Shown: one piece after another, positions 19,166 through 27,300 of the stretch
How positions within the stretch are numbered: position 1 is the stretch's first letter
Layout of the letters: the number at the start of each line of letters is the position of its first letter
Assembly (NCBI RefSeq): GCF_027947575.1
Contig: NZ_CP116256.1
Coordinates: forward strand, 2,480,001 to 2,544,000
DNA from: Streptomyces rubrogriseus
GTDB taxonomy: Bacteria > Actinomycetota > Actinomycetes > Streptomycetales > Streptomycetaceae
Reading direction: 5' to 3'
DNA: 64,000 nt
Made by a program: the position numbers and the translations under genes
The notes under the pieces: generated by a model
Told to the model about the DNA's origin: nothing
What the model saw: only the letters and a program-made list of their open reading frames with translations
Database searches by the model: none

Positions 19166-20506
19166 ATGCAGCCCAACACCCTGCTCGACGCGATCCTCGA
19201 CGAGGCCGGGATCTCGCACGCGGGACTGGCCGCGCACGTCAACCAGGCGGGCCGGGCGCGCGGGCTCGCACTGAGGTACGAACACACCGCCGTCGCGCGG
19301 TGGTTGAAGGGCCAGCGTCCGCGCGGCCAGGTGCCCGACCTGATCTGCGAGGTCCTTGCGTCCCGGCTGCACCGCCCCGTCACCCTCGACGACATCGGCC
19401 TCGGCGTGCCCGGCGAACCCGCCGCCCCGCACACCGGATCGCTGTCCGGGTTCGTGGAGCGCGCCACCGCCCTGTGGCGCTCCGACCAGCAGCAGCGCCC
19501 GCACATCCTCGGCGCCCCCGCGCTCACCGGCACGCCGGCCGTGCTGCCCGTTTGGGAGTGGGAGAACCCGCCCGAGGACACGGACGTCTCCCGCGGCGGG
19601 CGGCACCGGGTCACCGCGGCCGACCTGGAGACGGTGCGCTGCGCCCGTACGCACTACGAGCAGATGTACCGCAAGGCCGGCGGCATCGCGACCCGCGCCC
19701 GCATCGTCGGCTTCCTCAACTCCGAGGCCGCGCCGCTGCTGCGCGGCAGCTACACCGACGCCACCGGACGGCAGTTGCACCGGGCCACCGGGGGCCTGGT
19801 GGCCGTCGCCGGGATCTGCGCGTACGACTCCGACGCGCACGGCCTCGCGCAGCGCTACTTCCACCAGGCGCTGCGGCTCGCCAAGGCCAGCGGCGACCGG
19901 GGGCTCGGCGCGTACGTCATCGCGCTGCTGGTCAACCAGGCGCTCTTCATGCGGGAGTACCGGCAGGCCGTCGCCTTCGCCGAGGCCGCGCTGCGCGCCG
20001 CCGGCCGGCACATCACCCCGGCGCTCGCCTCCGACCTGTACGCGATGCAGGCGAAGGCGTACGCGCACCTGGGCGACGGCAGCGGCGCGCTGGCCTGCAT
20101 CCGCCGGGCCGAGCAGGCCGCCGAGCGCATCCGGCGGGGGTACGAGCCCGACGAGACCGGCTACGTCCAGCCCGGACTGGTCAACGTCCAGGTGGCGGAG
20201 GCGCTGCTGAGCCTCGGTGAACTCGCGGCGGCCGGGGAGCACGCGGCGGCGGCCGTCGACACGCCCGCGCACGACCGGGGCCGCGTGCACCGGCTCGCCA
20301 TGCTCAGCACGATCGAACTGCGTCAGGGCCACGCGGACAAGGCGGTGGCGACGGCCGTGCGGATGGCCGAACAGGCCCGGGGAATGGAGTCCCACCGGCT
20401 GCGCGACAGACTGCGCGCGGTGCGCGAGCACCTGGTGAGCAGCGGTTGCGCGGGCACGGCCGAGGCCGCCGAACTCATCGACGGGGCACTGCGCGTACCG
20501 CTGTAG
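19166..20506 (+). CDS. NsdA-like HTH/TPR regulatory protein
   Basis: 446 residues. The N-terminus has a helix-turn-helix-like start (LDEAGISHAGLAAHVNQ, then YEHTAVARWLKGQRPRGQVP). A long TPR-like helical region follows (ALRLAKASGDRGLGAYVIALL, AKAYAHLGDGSGALACIRRAEQA). This layout is that of the Streptomyces NsdA group, cytosolic proteins that influence sporulation and antibiotic production. No catalytic motif is visible. It is probably autoregulated through the palindrome at 19105-19121, which is inference. Confidence 0.8.
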   Translation: MQPNTLLDAILDEAGISHAGLAAHVNQAGRARGLALRYEHTAVARWLKGQRPRGQVPDLICEVLASRLHRPVTLDDIGLGVPGEPAAPHTGSLSGFVERATALWRSDQQQRPHILGAPALTGTPAVLPVWEWENPPEDTDVSRGGRHRVTAADLETVRCARTHYEQMYRKAGGIATRARIVGFLNSEAAPLLRGSYTDATGRQLHRATGGLVAVAGICAYDSDAHGLAQRYFHQALRLAKASGDRGLGAYVIALLVNQALFMREYRQAVAFAEAALRAAGRHITPALASDLYAMQAKAYAHLGDGSGALACIRRAEQAAERIRRGYEPDETGYVQPGLVNVQVAEALLSLGELAAAGEHAAAAVDTPAHDRGRVHRLAMLSTIELRQGHADKAVATAVRMAEQARGMESHRLRDRLRAVREHLVSSGCAGTAEAAELIDGALRVPL

Positions 20507-20592
20507 GCGTCCCGTCCGCCCCGCCCCTGCGCCCACCCCTGCGCCGTGAGCGGCCCCGTACGCCTGCTGCCGGAACGCTGCTGCTGCGATAT

Positions 20593-20618
20593 TGCCACCT
20601 ACTCAAAGAAAGGTGGCA
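20593..20618 (+). promoter_or_regulatory. Hairpin that sequesters the Nudix gene ribosome-binding site
   Basis: TGCCACCT (20593-20600) is perfectly complementary to AGGTGGCA (20611-20618) with a 10-nt A-rich loop. The right arm contains the only Shine-Dalgarno (AGGTGG) for GTG 20624. The left arm would act as an anti-Shine-Dalgarno in the mRNA. Confidence 0.55.
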
Positions 20619-20623
20619 GAACA

Positions 20624-21166
20624 GTGCAGTGGGCGAAACAGAGCGAACAAAATGTGTACTCAAATCGATGGTTCAGCGTCAATCTCGCCGATGTCCTCCT
20701 GCCGGACGGCCGGCACCTCGACCACTTCCTGATACGGATGCGCCCCGTGGCGGCCGCCACGGTCGTGAACGAGGCCGACGAGGTCCTCCTGCTGTGGCGG
20801 CACCGTTTCATCACCGACAGCTGGGGCTGGGAACTGGCGGCCGGAGTCGTCGAGGACGGCGAGGACGTCGCGGTGGCGGCGGCCAGGGAACTGGAGGAGG
20901 AGACGGGCTGGCGGCCCGGACCGCTGCACCACCTGATGAGCGTGGAGCCCTCCAACGGCCTCACCGACGCCCGGCACCACGTCTACTGGGCCGAGGAAGG
21001 CACGTACGTCGGACACCCCGTGGACGACTTCGAGTCGGAGCGCCGGGAATGGCTCCCCCTCAAGCTCGTCCCCGACCTCGTCGCCCGCGGGGAGGTCCCG
21101 GCCGCCAACATGGCGGCCGCGTTACTCCTGCTGCACCACCACAGGCTCGGGCGCGATCAGCCGTAG
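20624..21166 (+). CDS. Nudix hydrolase containing a TTA codon
   Basis: 180 residues from GTG 20624, chosen because AGGTGG lies just upstream; the frame is open further upstream but has no ribosome site. The Nudix box GVVEDGEDVAVAAARELEEETGW matches Gx5Ex7REUxEExGU. The fold resembles ADP-ribose pyrophosphatases (start YSNRWFSVNLADVLLPDG). Codon 167 (21122-21124) is TTA, the only in-frame TTA I found in the window, so translation should depend on the developmentally regulated bldA tRNA. It follows the NsdA-like regulator and is convergent with the dehydrogenase gene, overlapping it by about 10 nt. Confidence 0.88.
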   Translation: MQWAKQSEQNVYSNRWFSVNLADVLLPDGRHLDHFLIRMRPVAAATVVNEADEVLLLWRHRFITDSWGWELAAGVVEDGEDVAVAAARELEEETGWRPGPLHHLMSVEPSNGLTDARHHVYWAEEGTYVGHPVDDFESERREWLPLKLVPDLVARGEVPAANMAAALLLLHHHRLGRDQP

Positions 21167-22029
21167 GCGTAGAAGCCCGAGCCGCTCTTGCGGCCGAGGC
21201 GGCCCGCGTCGACCATGCGCTGGAGCAGCGGGGGAGCGGCGTACAGCGGCTCCTTGTACTCCTCGTACATCGAGTACGCCACCGAGGCGACCGTGTCCAG
21301 GCCGATCAGGTCGGCCAGCTTCAGCGGGCCCATCGGGTGGGCGCAGCCCATCTCCATGCCGTTGTCGATGTCCTCGCGGCTGGCGATGCCCGACTCGAAC
21401 ATCCGGATCGCGGAGAGCAGGTACGGGATCAGCAGCGCGTTGACCACGAAGCCGGAGCGGTCCTGGGCGCGGATCGCGTGCTTGCCGAGCACCTTCTCGG
21501 TGAACAGCTGGGCCCGGCTGAGCGTGCCCTCGGAGGTGGTGAGCGCCGGGATCAGCTCGACGAGCTGCTGCACCGGGGCCGGGTTGAAGAAGTGGATGCC
21601 GATCACGTGGTCGGGCCGCGAGGTGGCGACCGCCAGCTTCACCAGCGGGATGGAGGAGGTGTTGGAGGCCAGGATCGCGTCCGGCCGGGTCACGACCTGA
21701 TCGAGCACCTGGAAGATCTCGGTCTTGACCTGCTCGTTCTCGACGACGGCCTCGATCACCAGATCACGGTCGGCGAACTCGCCGAGGTCGGTGGTGAAGC
21801 TGAGTCGCGCCTGCGTCGCGTCCCGCTCCTCCTCGGTGATCTTGCCGCGCTCGGCCGCCTTGGTCAGCGAGTTGTACAGCCGGGTGCGGCCGATCTCCAG
21901 AGCCTCGCCGGTGGTCTCGGCGACCATCACCTCCAGACCCGAGCGGGCGCACACCTCGGCGATGCCCGCCCCCATCTGACCGCAGCCGACCACGCCGACG
22001 CGTGCGATATCTCCCGAGATGCCGGTCAC
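21157..22029 (-). CDS. 3-hydroxybutyryl-CoA dehydrogenase (3-hydroxyacyl-CoA dehydrogenase family)
   Basis: 290 residues from GTG 22029, preceded by AAGGGA at good spacing. The NAD-binding GxGxMG motif (VGVVGCGQMGAGIA) is at the N-terminus. The catalytic His is in IGIHFFNPAPVQQLVELI, and NTSSIP plus the C-terminal dimerisation domain (HPMGPLKLADLIGLD) are present. It reversibly oxidises 3-hydroxybutyryl-CoA in fatty acid/butyrate metabolism. The length fits the single-domain enzyme, not the multifunctional one. The gene stands alone. Confidence 0.92.
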   Translation of the reverse strand: MTGISGDIARVGVVGCGQMGAGIAEVCARSGLEVMVAETTGEALEIGRTRLYNSLTKAAERGKITEEERDATQARLSFTTDLGEFADRDLVIEAVVENEQVKTEIFQVLDQVVTRPDAILASNTSSIPLVKLAVATSRPDHVIGIHFFNPAPVQQLVELIPALTTSEGTLSRAQLFTEKVLGKHAIRAQDRSGFVVNALLIPYLLSAIRMFESGIASREDIDNGMEMGCAHPMGPLKLADLIGLDTVASVAYSMYEEYKEPLYAAPPLLQRMVDAGRLGRKSGSGFYAYG

Positions 22030-22161
22030 ATCGTCCCTTTCGCTGACTCCACGGCTGGCCGCAGGCATGCCGGGTCCCCGGCGCCTGCTCCGATCGAGCA
22101 CGTTACCTCCGAATGGTCACGGTTCCGTCTCCCGGGTCGGGCATGCTGAGGCCCCGTACAC

Positions 22162-22204
22162 GATCCGTGACCGTACGGATCCACAGCGTTCAGGAGGTCT
22201 TCCC
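22162..22204 (+). promoter_or_regulatory. Palindrome GATCCGT/ACGGATC upstream of the glycoside-hydrolase-like gene
   Basis: Seven-base arms (22162-22168 and 22175-22181), perfectly complementary with a 6-nt spacer, lie 24 nt before the ATG. A strong ribosome site AGGAGG is at about 22191-22196. This is a candidate operator or 5'UTR hairpin. Confidence 0.4.
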
Positions 22205-23449
22205 ATGGGCGGTGTCTCGCGCCGTGCCTTCACGGTGGCGGCGTTGTCGGCGTTCACGCTCGTGCCCGAGGCGTCGGCAGCGGCCCCAGGCCCGGCGAAG
22301 CCGGCGCCCCCGCGCAGCGCCGCCGCCGGGATGCGGGGGATGTGGCTGGCGACCGTGGCCAACCGCGACTGGCCCACCCGCGCGGGGCTGCGCGCCGCCG
22401 AGCAGCGCGCGGAGCTGATCGAGCACCTCGACAACGCGGTCCGGCACCGCCTCAACACGGTGATCCTCCAGGTGCGGCCGACGGCCGACGCGCTGTGGCC
22501 CTCGGCACACGAGCCGTGGTCGCAGTACCTGTCCGGCAGTCAGGGCCGCGACCCCGGCTGGGACCCGCTGGGCACGGCGGTCAAGGAGGCCCACGCCCGC
22601 GGCCTGCACCTGCACGCCTGGTTCAACCCGTACCGCGTCGCCACCCACGACGACCCGGCCCGCCTCGTCTCCTCCCACCCCGCGCGGAAGAACCCCGGGT
22701 GGGTGGTGCCGTACGGCGGGCAGCTGTACTACAACCCCGGGCTGCCCGAGGTCCGGGCGTTCGTCCAGGACGCGATCATGGACGCGGTGGCGAAGTACGA
22801 GGTGGACGGGGTCCACTTCGACGACTACTTCTACCCCTATCCGGTGGCGGGCCGGAGCTTCGACGACGGCGGCACCTTCACCACCTTCGGCACCGGCTTC
22901 GCCACGAAGGCCGACTGGCGCCGGGACAACATCGACCGGCTGGTGCGCGAGACCGCGCAGCGCGTCAAGGACGTCCGGCCGGCCGCCCGCTTCGGCGTCA
23001 GCCCCTTCGGCGTGTGGCGCAACGCCGCCACCGACGAGCGCGGCTCCGACACCCGCGCGGGCGTGCAGACGTACGACGACCTGTACGCGGACACCCGCAA
23101 GTGGGTGCGCGAGGGCTGGATCGACTACGTCGTGCCGCAGCTGTACTGGAACATCGGCCTGGACGGCGCCGACTACGCGAAGCTGCTGCCCTGGTGGGCC
23201 GAGACCGCCCGGGGCAGCCGCACCCAGCTGTACGTGGGCGAGGCGCTGTACAAGTCCGGGGACCCGGCGCAGCCCGCCGCCTGGCAGGACCCGGCCGAAC
23301 TCTCCCGCCACCTGACGCTGGCCGCGCGGTACCCGGAGGTCCGCGGTCACGTCTACTTCTCGGCCAAGGACGTCGCCGACGACCGCAGCGGCGCGATGGC
23401 GCGGCTGGCCGCCGACCACTACGCGCAGCCAGCCGCCGCCCCGCGCTGA
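22205..23449 (+). CDS. Secreted glycoside-hydrolase-like protein (DUF187/GHL10 family)
   Basis: 414 residues. A twin-arginine-type signal (SRRAFTVAALSAFTLVPEASA) suggests Tat export. The mature protein has the GHL10/DUF187 TIM-barrel signature: MRGMWLATVANRDWP, LQVRPTADALWPS, LHLHAWFNPYRV, then DGVHFDDYFYPYP, where two Asp are the likely catalytic site, and VVPQLYWN. Relatives act on glycans or peptidoglycan-derived sugars, but the substrate here is unknown. The catalytic segment is intact. Confidence 0.85.
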   Translation: MGGVSRRAFTVAALSAFTLVPEASAAAPGPAKPAPPRSAAAGMRGMWLATVANRDWPTRAGLRAAEQRAELIEHLDNAVRHRLNTVILQVRPTADALWPSAHEPWSQYLSGSQGRDPGWDPLGTAVKEAHARGLHLHAWFNPYRVATHDDPARLVSSHPARKNPGWVVPYGGQLYYNPGLPEVRAFVQDAIMDAVAKYEVDGVHFDDYFYPYPVAGRSFDDGGTFTTFGTGFATKADWRRDNIDRLVRETAQRVKDVRPAARFGVSPFGVWRNAATDERGSDTRAGVQTYDDLYADTRKWVREGWIDYVVPQLYWNIGLDGADYAKLLPWWAETARGSRTQLYVGEALYKSGDPAQPAAWQDPAELSRHLTLAARYPEVRGHVYFSAKDVADDRSGAMARLAADHYAQPAAAPR

Positions 23450-23480
23450 ACCGCTCGCGCGCGGGGGTGCGGCCGCTGGG

Positions 23481-23675
23481 CTACAGCTGGGTCTCCCGGT
23501 GCCGGATCTCCGAGTCGGGGCCGGGCGAGCACACGGCCTCGTGCCCGTCCTCGAACCGGACCCGGTACGGGGGAGTGCCCTTGTCGCCCATCACTTCGAC
23601 GATCTCCGCGACCTTGTCGTGCTCACCGACCACCCGGCCGTGCTGGACCAGCTGGTCGCCCTTGGTTGCGTGCAT
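23481..23675 (-). CDS. DUF1918 protein
   Basis: 64 residues. MHATKGDQLVQHGRVVGEHD and the SH3-like PPYRVRFEDGHEAVCSPGPDS are the DUF1918 signature, a small cytosolic beta-barrel common in actinobacteria whose function is not known. It lies just downstream of the EamA transporter on the same strand (40 nt) and is convergent with the GHL10 gene. Confidence 0.85.
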   Translation of the reverse strand: MHATKGDQLVQHGRVVGEHDKVAEIVEVMGDKGTPPYRVRFEDGHEAVCSPGPDSEIRHRETQL

Positions 23676-23715
23676 CCGTGAGGCCTCCTCACCTGTGTGC
23701 GGCTGAGGGCGGGCG

Positions 23716-24642
23716 CTAACCCCTGGCCCGCTGGGTGACCGCGATGCACACCAGTACGGCCGCGGCCGTCAGCGGAGCGGCCACCGGCAGGTGCTCGCCC
23801 AGGAGAAGTACCGACCACACCAGTGTGAGCAGCGGCTGGGCCAGCTGCAACTGGCTGGCCTTCGGAATGCCGATCGCCGCCATGCCCCGGTACCAGACGA
23901 CCAGGCCGAGGAACTGCGAACCGATCGCCACCCACAGCAGCCCGGTCACGGCGTGCGCCGTCAGGTGCACCGGCTCGAAGGACAGCGCCACCGCCGCCAT
24001 CGGCACCGTCAGCGGCAGGCACAGCACCAGCGCCCAGCCGATGACCTGCCACCCCGGCATCACCCGGGCCAGCCGGCCGCCCTCCGTGTAACCGGCGGCG
24101 CACACCAGCAGCGCCCCGAAGAGATAGGCGTCGGCCGAGGTCAGCGCTCCGCCGCTCTGCTGCACCGTGAAGGCGATCACGGCCGCCGCACCCGCCAGGG
24201 CCGCGATCCAGAAGGTGCGCGAGGGGCGGGTGCCGACGCGCAGGGCGGACAGCAGCGCGGTGGTCAGCGGCAGCAGGCCCACCACGACGGCGGCGTGCGC
24301 CGTGGTCGACGTCTGCAGGGCGAGCGTCGTGAGCAGGGGGAAGCCGAGGACCACCCCGGCGCCCACCACCGCGAGGCCCAGCCAGTGCCGCCGCTCGGGC
24401 GGTGCCACCCGCAGCACCACCAGGCAGGCCCCGGCGACGGCGGCGGCGAGGATACTGCGCACGGCGATCAGGGACCAGGGCCCGAAGCCCTCCAGGCCCC
24501 AGGCGGTGGCGGGGAAGGTGAGGGAGAAGGCGACGACACCGAGGGCGGCCTGGACGGTGCCGAAGGACGCACCGCCGGTGTCCGCGCCGGTGGCGTCGAC
24601 TGCTATCCGGGACGGCGCGGTAGCGCTACTCTGTGCTCTCAT
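23716..24642 (-). CDS. EamA/DMT-family transporter
   Basis: 308 residues with about ten predicted transmembrane helices in two EamA halves (first starting LGVVAFSLTFPATAW, second starting YLFGALLVCAAGYTEGG). It is a drug/metabolite exporter of unknown substrate. It is divergent from a MocR-type PLP regulator, and the two ATG starts share the palindrome CATG at 24640-24643. Regulator-exporter pairs of this kind usually respond to an amino acid or vitamin B6-related compound, which is inference. Confidence 0.88.
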   Translation of the reverse strand: MRAQSSATAPSRIAVDATGADTGGASFGTVQAALGVVAFSLTFPATAWGLEGFGPWSLIAVRSILAAAVAGACLVVLRVAPPERRHWLGLAVVGAGVVLGFPLLTTLALQTSTTAHAAVVVGLLPLTTALLSALRVGTRPSRTFWIAALAGAAAVIAFTVQQSGGALTSADAYLFGALLVCAAGYTEGGRLARVMPGWQVIGWALVLCLPLTVPMAAVALSFEPVHLTAHAVTGLLWVAIGSQFLGLVVWYRGMAAIGIPKASQLQLAQPLLTLVWSVLLLGEHLPVAAPLTAAAVLVCIAVTQRARG

Positions 24643-24660
24643 GCAAGAGCGTAGCAGCGT
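24620..24660. promoter_or_regulatory. Divergent, overlapping (probably leaderless) start sites
   Basis: The ATG of the regulator (24641) and the ATG of the exporter (24642 on the minus strand) overlap by two bases. Neither has a ribosome site. TANNNT-type -10 hexamers lie at a plausible distance on both strands: TACTCT (24627-24632, plus) and TACGCT (minus, 24648-24653). GCTAC/GTAGC arms flank the centre. Leaderless transcripts are common in Streptomyces. Confidence 0.5.
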
Positions 24661-26110
24661 CGCTGACCTGGTGACCGTGTTGCGGCGCGAGTTGGACCGC
24701 TACTCACCCGGCGGAAAGCTCCCGTCCAGCCGTGCCCTGGTCGACCGGTTCCGGGTGAGCCCGGTGACGGTCTCCCGCGCCCTGGCCCAGCTGGCCGCCG
24801 AGGGGCTGGTCGTCACCCGGCCCGGCGCCGGCGCCTTCCGTGCCCGGCCCCGCCCCTCGGCCGCACCCGCCGGGGACACCTCCTGGCAGGAGGTGGCGCT
24901 GAGCGCCGACGGCGCCGCCGACCTCGTACCGCGCTCGGTGGACGCCTCCGGGGTGCTGGTCTCGCTGGCCGCCCCGCCGTCCGGCGTCGTGGAGTTCAAC
25001 GGCGGGTACCTGCACCCCTCGTTGCAGCCGGAGCGGGCGATGGCGGCGGCCCTGGCCCGGGCCGGGCGGCGGCCCGGCGCCTGGGGCCGACCGCCGATGG
25101 AGGGGCTGCCGGAGCTGCGGGAGTGGTTCGCGCGCGGCATCGGCGGGGCCATCACGGCGGCCGAGGTGCTGATCACCGCGGGCGGCCAGTCCGCGCTGGC
25201 CACCGCCCTGCGCGCGCTCGCCCCGCCCGGCGCCCCCGTGCTCGTCGAGTCCCCGACCTACCCCGGCATGCTGGCCATCGCACGGGCGGCCGGCCTGCGC
25301 CCGGTGCCCGTCCCCGTGGACGCCGACGGCGTACGGCCCGCCCTGCTCGCCGACGCCTTCCGCGCGACCGGCGCCCGGGTCTTCGTCTGCCAGCCCCTGT
25401 TCCAGAACCCGACCGGTGCCGTGCTCGCCCCCGAGCGGCGCGGCGAGGTGCTGCGCATCGCGCGGGCGGCCGGCGCGTTCGTCGTGGAGGACGACTTCGT
25501 GCGCCGGCTCGTGCACGAGGACGCGGGCCCGCTGCCCGCCCCGCTCGCCGCCGACGACCCGGACGGCGTCGTGGTCCACGTCTGCTCGCTGACCAAGGCG
25601 ACCTCGCCCAGCTTCCGGGTGAGCGCCCTGGCCGCGCACGGGCCGGTCCTCGAACGCCTGCGCGCCATTCAGATCGTCGACACCTTCTTCGTGCCCCGGC
25701 CGCTCCAGGAGGCGGCGCTGGAACTCGTCGGCTCGCCCGCCTGGCCGCGCCACCTGCGCGCGGTGTCGGCCGAGCTGAAGGCCCGCCGGGACGCGATGAC
25801 CTCCGCACTGCGGCTGAATCTCCCCGAGATCTCCCTGGCCCACGTCCCCTCCGGCGGCTACCACCTGTGGCCCCGGCTGCCCGAGGGCGCTGGGGGCACC
25901 TCCCAGGCTTTCGGCTCTGGGGGAGAGAGCGCCCTCGCCTCGGCCGCCCTGCGCGCGGGCGTCGCGATCACCCCGGGCCGCCCGTACTTCAGCGCCGAAC
26001 CCCCGGCCGCCCACTTCCGGCTGAGCTTCGCCGCCGTCGCGAACGTCGGGGAGATCGCGGAAGGGGTACGGCGCCTGCGCACCGCCTGCCAGGAGGTGTG
26101 GGGCGGCTGA
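24641..26110 (+). CDS. MocR-family (GntR-aminotransferase) transcriptional regulator with inserted repeat
   Basis: 489 residues. The N-terminal GntR winged helix is at about 1-75 (GGKLPSSRALVDRFRVSPVTVSRALAQL). A type I aminotransferase domain follows (GGQSALATAL, VESPTYPGMLAIARAAGL, VCQPLFQNPTGAVL). The PLP Lys is in SLTKATSPSFRVSAL. MocR proteins use PLP or amino-acid-PLP adducts as effectors. About 15 residues (GAGGTSQAFGSGGES) near residue 420 are encoded by an interspersed repeat (25891-25925), inserted in frame in the C-terminal small domain. It is likely to control the divergent EamA exporter. Confidence 0.9.
   Translation: MQERSSVADLVTVLRRELDRYSPGGKLPSSRALVDRFRVSPVTVSRALAQLAAEGLVVTRPGAGAFRARPRPSAAPAGDTSWQEVALSADGAADLVPRSVDASGVLVSLAAPPSGVVEFNGGYLHPSLQPERAMAAALARAGRRPGAWGRPPMEGLPELREWFARGIGGAITAAEVLITAGGQSALATALRALAPPGAPVLVESPTYPGMLAIARAAGLRPVPVPVDADGVRPALLADAFRATGARVFVCQPLFQNPTGAVLAPERRGEVLRIARAAGAFVVEDDFVRRLVHEDAGPLPAPLAADDPDGVVVHVCSLTKATSPSFRVSALAAHGPVLERLRAIQIVDTFFVPRPLQEAALELVGSPAWPRHLRAVSAELKARRDAMTSALRLNLPEISLAHVPSGGYHLWPRLPEGAGGTSQAFGSGGESALASAALRAGVAITPGRPYFSAEPPAAHFRLSFAAVANVGEIAEGVRRLRTACQEVWGG
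25891..25925 (+). repeat. Short interspersed palindromic element inside the mocR-like gene
   Basis: A 35-nt element beginning TGGGGGCACCTCCCAGGC and ending CTGGGGGAG. It can fold because CTCCCAG pairs with CTGGGGGAG. A second copy lies at 36507-36543 between genes. Here it keeps the reading frame. Confidence 0.75.
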
Positions 26111-26165
26111 CCCGGGCCCGATATTCCGGTCGACGGGCTCTCACCGGCCCTGCGAGCATCCCGGC

Positions 26166-26606
26166 ATGACCGACACGCCGAGGCTCCCCGAGGGCTACGA
26201 GATCTCCACGGACCCGCACCGCATCGACGCCGGGCGCGTCCACCGCTGGCTGTCCACCGACGCGTACTGGGCCCTGGGGCGGACCCGCGAGAAGCAGGAC
26301 CGGGCCGTCGAGGGCTCGCTCAACTTCGGCGTGTACGACGTGGTCTCCGGCGAGCAGGTGGCGTACGCCCGGGTGGTCACGGACCTGGCCACCTTCGCGT
26401 GGCTGTGCGACGTGTACGTCGACCCGTCGGTGCGGGCCAAGGGCCTCGGCACGGCGCTGGTCGCGGCCGTACGCGAGCACCTGGCGCCCCACGGGCTGCG
26501 GCGCATCCTGCTGGCGACGCACGACGCGCACGGGGTGTACGGGAAACTCGGGTTCACCGCGCTGGACCGGCCGGAGCAGTGGATGGCGTTCGCCTTCGGT
26601 CGGTGA
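26166..26606 (+). CDS. GNAT-family N-acetyltransferase
   Basis: 146 residues. The acetyl-CoA motif A is clear: CDVYVDPSVRAKGLGTALVAAV matches the Q/RxxGxG/A pyrophosphate loop. The N-terminal start is LPEGYEISTDPHRID, and the C-terminus YGKLGFTALDRPEQWM is the typical motif B end. It resembles the small YjdJ/arylamine-type GNATs that acetylate small molecules. The substrate is unknown. Confidence 0.88.
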   Translation: MTDTPRLPEGYEISTDPHRIDAGRVHRWLSTDAYWALGRTREKQDRAVEGSLNFGVYDVVSGEQVAYARVVTDLATFAWLCDVYVDPSVRAKGLGTALVAAVREHLAPHGLRRILLATHDAHGVYGKLGFTALDRPEQWMAFAFGR

Positions 26607-26679
26607 GCCGTGGCACACCCTGGGTGACCCACAGGTAACAACCCTTGACCTGGACACCTTCCGGCTCCACCATCACCGC

Positions 26680-27300
26680 ATGGCGCTTCGGGTCACGTTC
26701 GTCGCGGCTGCGCGCAGCTCACCGCTGCTCGCCGAGCGCTTCGACGACGAGCGGCCGCTGGACCAGGCCGGATGGGACGAGGCGCTGCGCGCCGCGGGCG
26801 AGCTGCTGCCGCTTGCCGCCGCCGAGTTGCGCTACTGCTCGCCCACGCCCCGCAGCCGTGCCACCGGTGACGCCATCGGCTGCGCGCCACTGTCCCAACT
26901 GGCCCTGCGGGACTGCGACATGGGGCGATGGCGCGGCCTGACGCTCGGTGAGGCCATGGCCCGCGAACCGGCGGCCGTGGACGCCTGGCTCGCCGATCCC
27001 CGGTCGGCCCCGCACGGCGGGGAGTCGCTGCTGGCGTTCATCACCCGGGTGGGCGGCTGGCTCGACACCCGCCCCGGGGAGGACGGTGACCGGATCGTCG
27101 CCGTGGCCGAGCCCTCCGTGATCCGGGCCGCGCTCGTCTACGCACTGAAGGCGCCGCCCGCAACCTACTGGAACCTGGACGTCCGCCCGCTGTCGACGAC
27201 CACCGTGACGGGCCGCGCGGGCCGGTGGAGCCTCCGTTTCGACGGTGCGCCGGACCAGGGTGCTACGCATCCGGCGTTTCGCGCAGGTAATCCGTCGTGA
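26680..27300 (+). CDS. Histidine-phosphatase-fold protein lacking the catalytic RHG motif
   Basis: 206 residues with the overall pattern of the phosphoglycerate-mutase/CobC superfamily: first strand VTFVAAARSSPLLAERFDDERPLD, then YCSPTPRSRATGDAIG, DCDMGRWRGLTLGEA and a final VIRAALVYAL helix. The active-site RHG is replaced by AAR, and the second catalytic His (usually THGxxIR) is replaced by Glu in AEPSVIRAAL. It should be catalytically dead or act on a different reaction. Start ATG 26680 is preferred. Confidence 0.65.
   Translation: MALRVTFVAAARSSPLLAERFDDERPLDQAGWDEALRAAGELLPLAAAELRYCSPTPRSRATGDAIGCAPLSQLALRDCDMGRWRGLTLGEAMAREPAAVDAWLADPRSAPHGGESLLAFITRVGGWLDTRPGEDGDRIVAVAEPSVIRAALVYALKAPPATYWNLDVRPLSTTTVTGRAGRWSLRFDGAPDQGATHPAFRAGNPS

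Noticed and set aside
18874..20220. Plus-strand open frame overlapping the NsdA-like gene
   Set aside because: Arg/Pro-rich out-of-frame translation of the TPR gene; starts inside a repeat.
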